A stretch of DNA of 64,000 nt, taken from the NCBI RefSeq assembly GCF_019059575.1, contig NW_024883410.1:23736-87735 (forward strand). The letters are read 5' to 3'. Below the pieces are notes generated by a model. The model was not told where the DNA came from. It made no database searches and worked only from the letters and a program-made list of their open reading frames with translations. Position numbers and translations under genes: made by a program. Position 1 is the stretch's first letter. Each line of letters begins with the position of its first letter. Below are positions 63,974 through 64,000 of the stretch, piece by piece. The DNA is from Amphibalanus amphitrite. Its lineage: Eukaryota > Arthropoda > Thecostraca > Balanomorpha > Balanidae.

Positions 63974-64000
63974 CCTACTCTCTCACTCTCTTTTTCTCTC
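63870..64000. repeat. GTCT then TC microsatellite
   Basis: Repeated TCTG (63875-63905) passes into a long CT run continuing to the window edge. Confidence 0.95.

Overview
The window is a stretch of animal nuclear DNA. Genes are split by GT-AG introns, repeats dominate, and no bacterial features appear. Bre1 and Pelota exons, arthropod-style repeats and the general texture suggest an arthropod, plausibly a crustacean; the sequence alone does not fix the species.

Four genes can be supported. (1) The last exon of Bre1 (RNF20/40-type histone H2B ubiquitin ligase; + strand, 647-838) with its 3'UTR and poly(A) signal near 2134. (2) A + strand gene for a small secreted precursor (coding exons at 14101, 14405, 19366 and 19941; 168 residues) with a signal peptide, dibasic cleavage sites and a six-cysteine C-C-CC-C-C block. 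(3) A + strand gene (21560-25179) with a signal peptide, one membrane segment and a proline-rich tail. (4) A complete Pelota gene on the - strand, nine coding exons from 56982 down to 29406. It encodes 385 residues, and all exon phases are compatible. Pelota intron 4 holds an apparently intact 6.8-kb I-group LINE (46981 to about 53795, same strand as the gene).

Most of the rest is mobile DNA: a 2.9-kb hAT-type element (5373-8285) with an exact 8-bp target duplication; several TTAA-flanked, CCC-ended elements of piggyBac type; a palindromic element family whose central TTAA has been colonised by up to three other elements in series; a 4.2-kb element (15106-19343) that holds this nest inside the secreted-peptide gene; two hAT elements built of GACTC/GAGTC words; a TA-flanked element (12872-13768); a tandem 1.4-1.8-kb unit with CCCTAC cores (about 41960-45510); and several minisatellites.

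The most unusual pattern is that five splice acceptors, in all four genes, have one or more diverged tandem copies of 'acceptor plus first 35-60 exon bases' in the intron just upstream ('exon-head echoes'). In Bre1 and in the membrane-protein gene the copies are in frame and open, so using an upstream acceptor would lengthen the protein. In Pelota the copies run into stop codons. In the secreted-peptide gene the echo array is a minisatellite that was then split by the 4.2-kb transposon; removing that element restores a repeat unit.

The MITE-like elements also carry many AGGTCA half-sites, paired TGACGTCA sites and TGACTCA sites.
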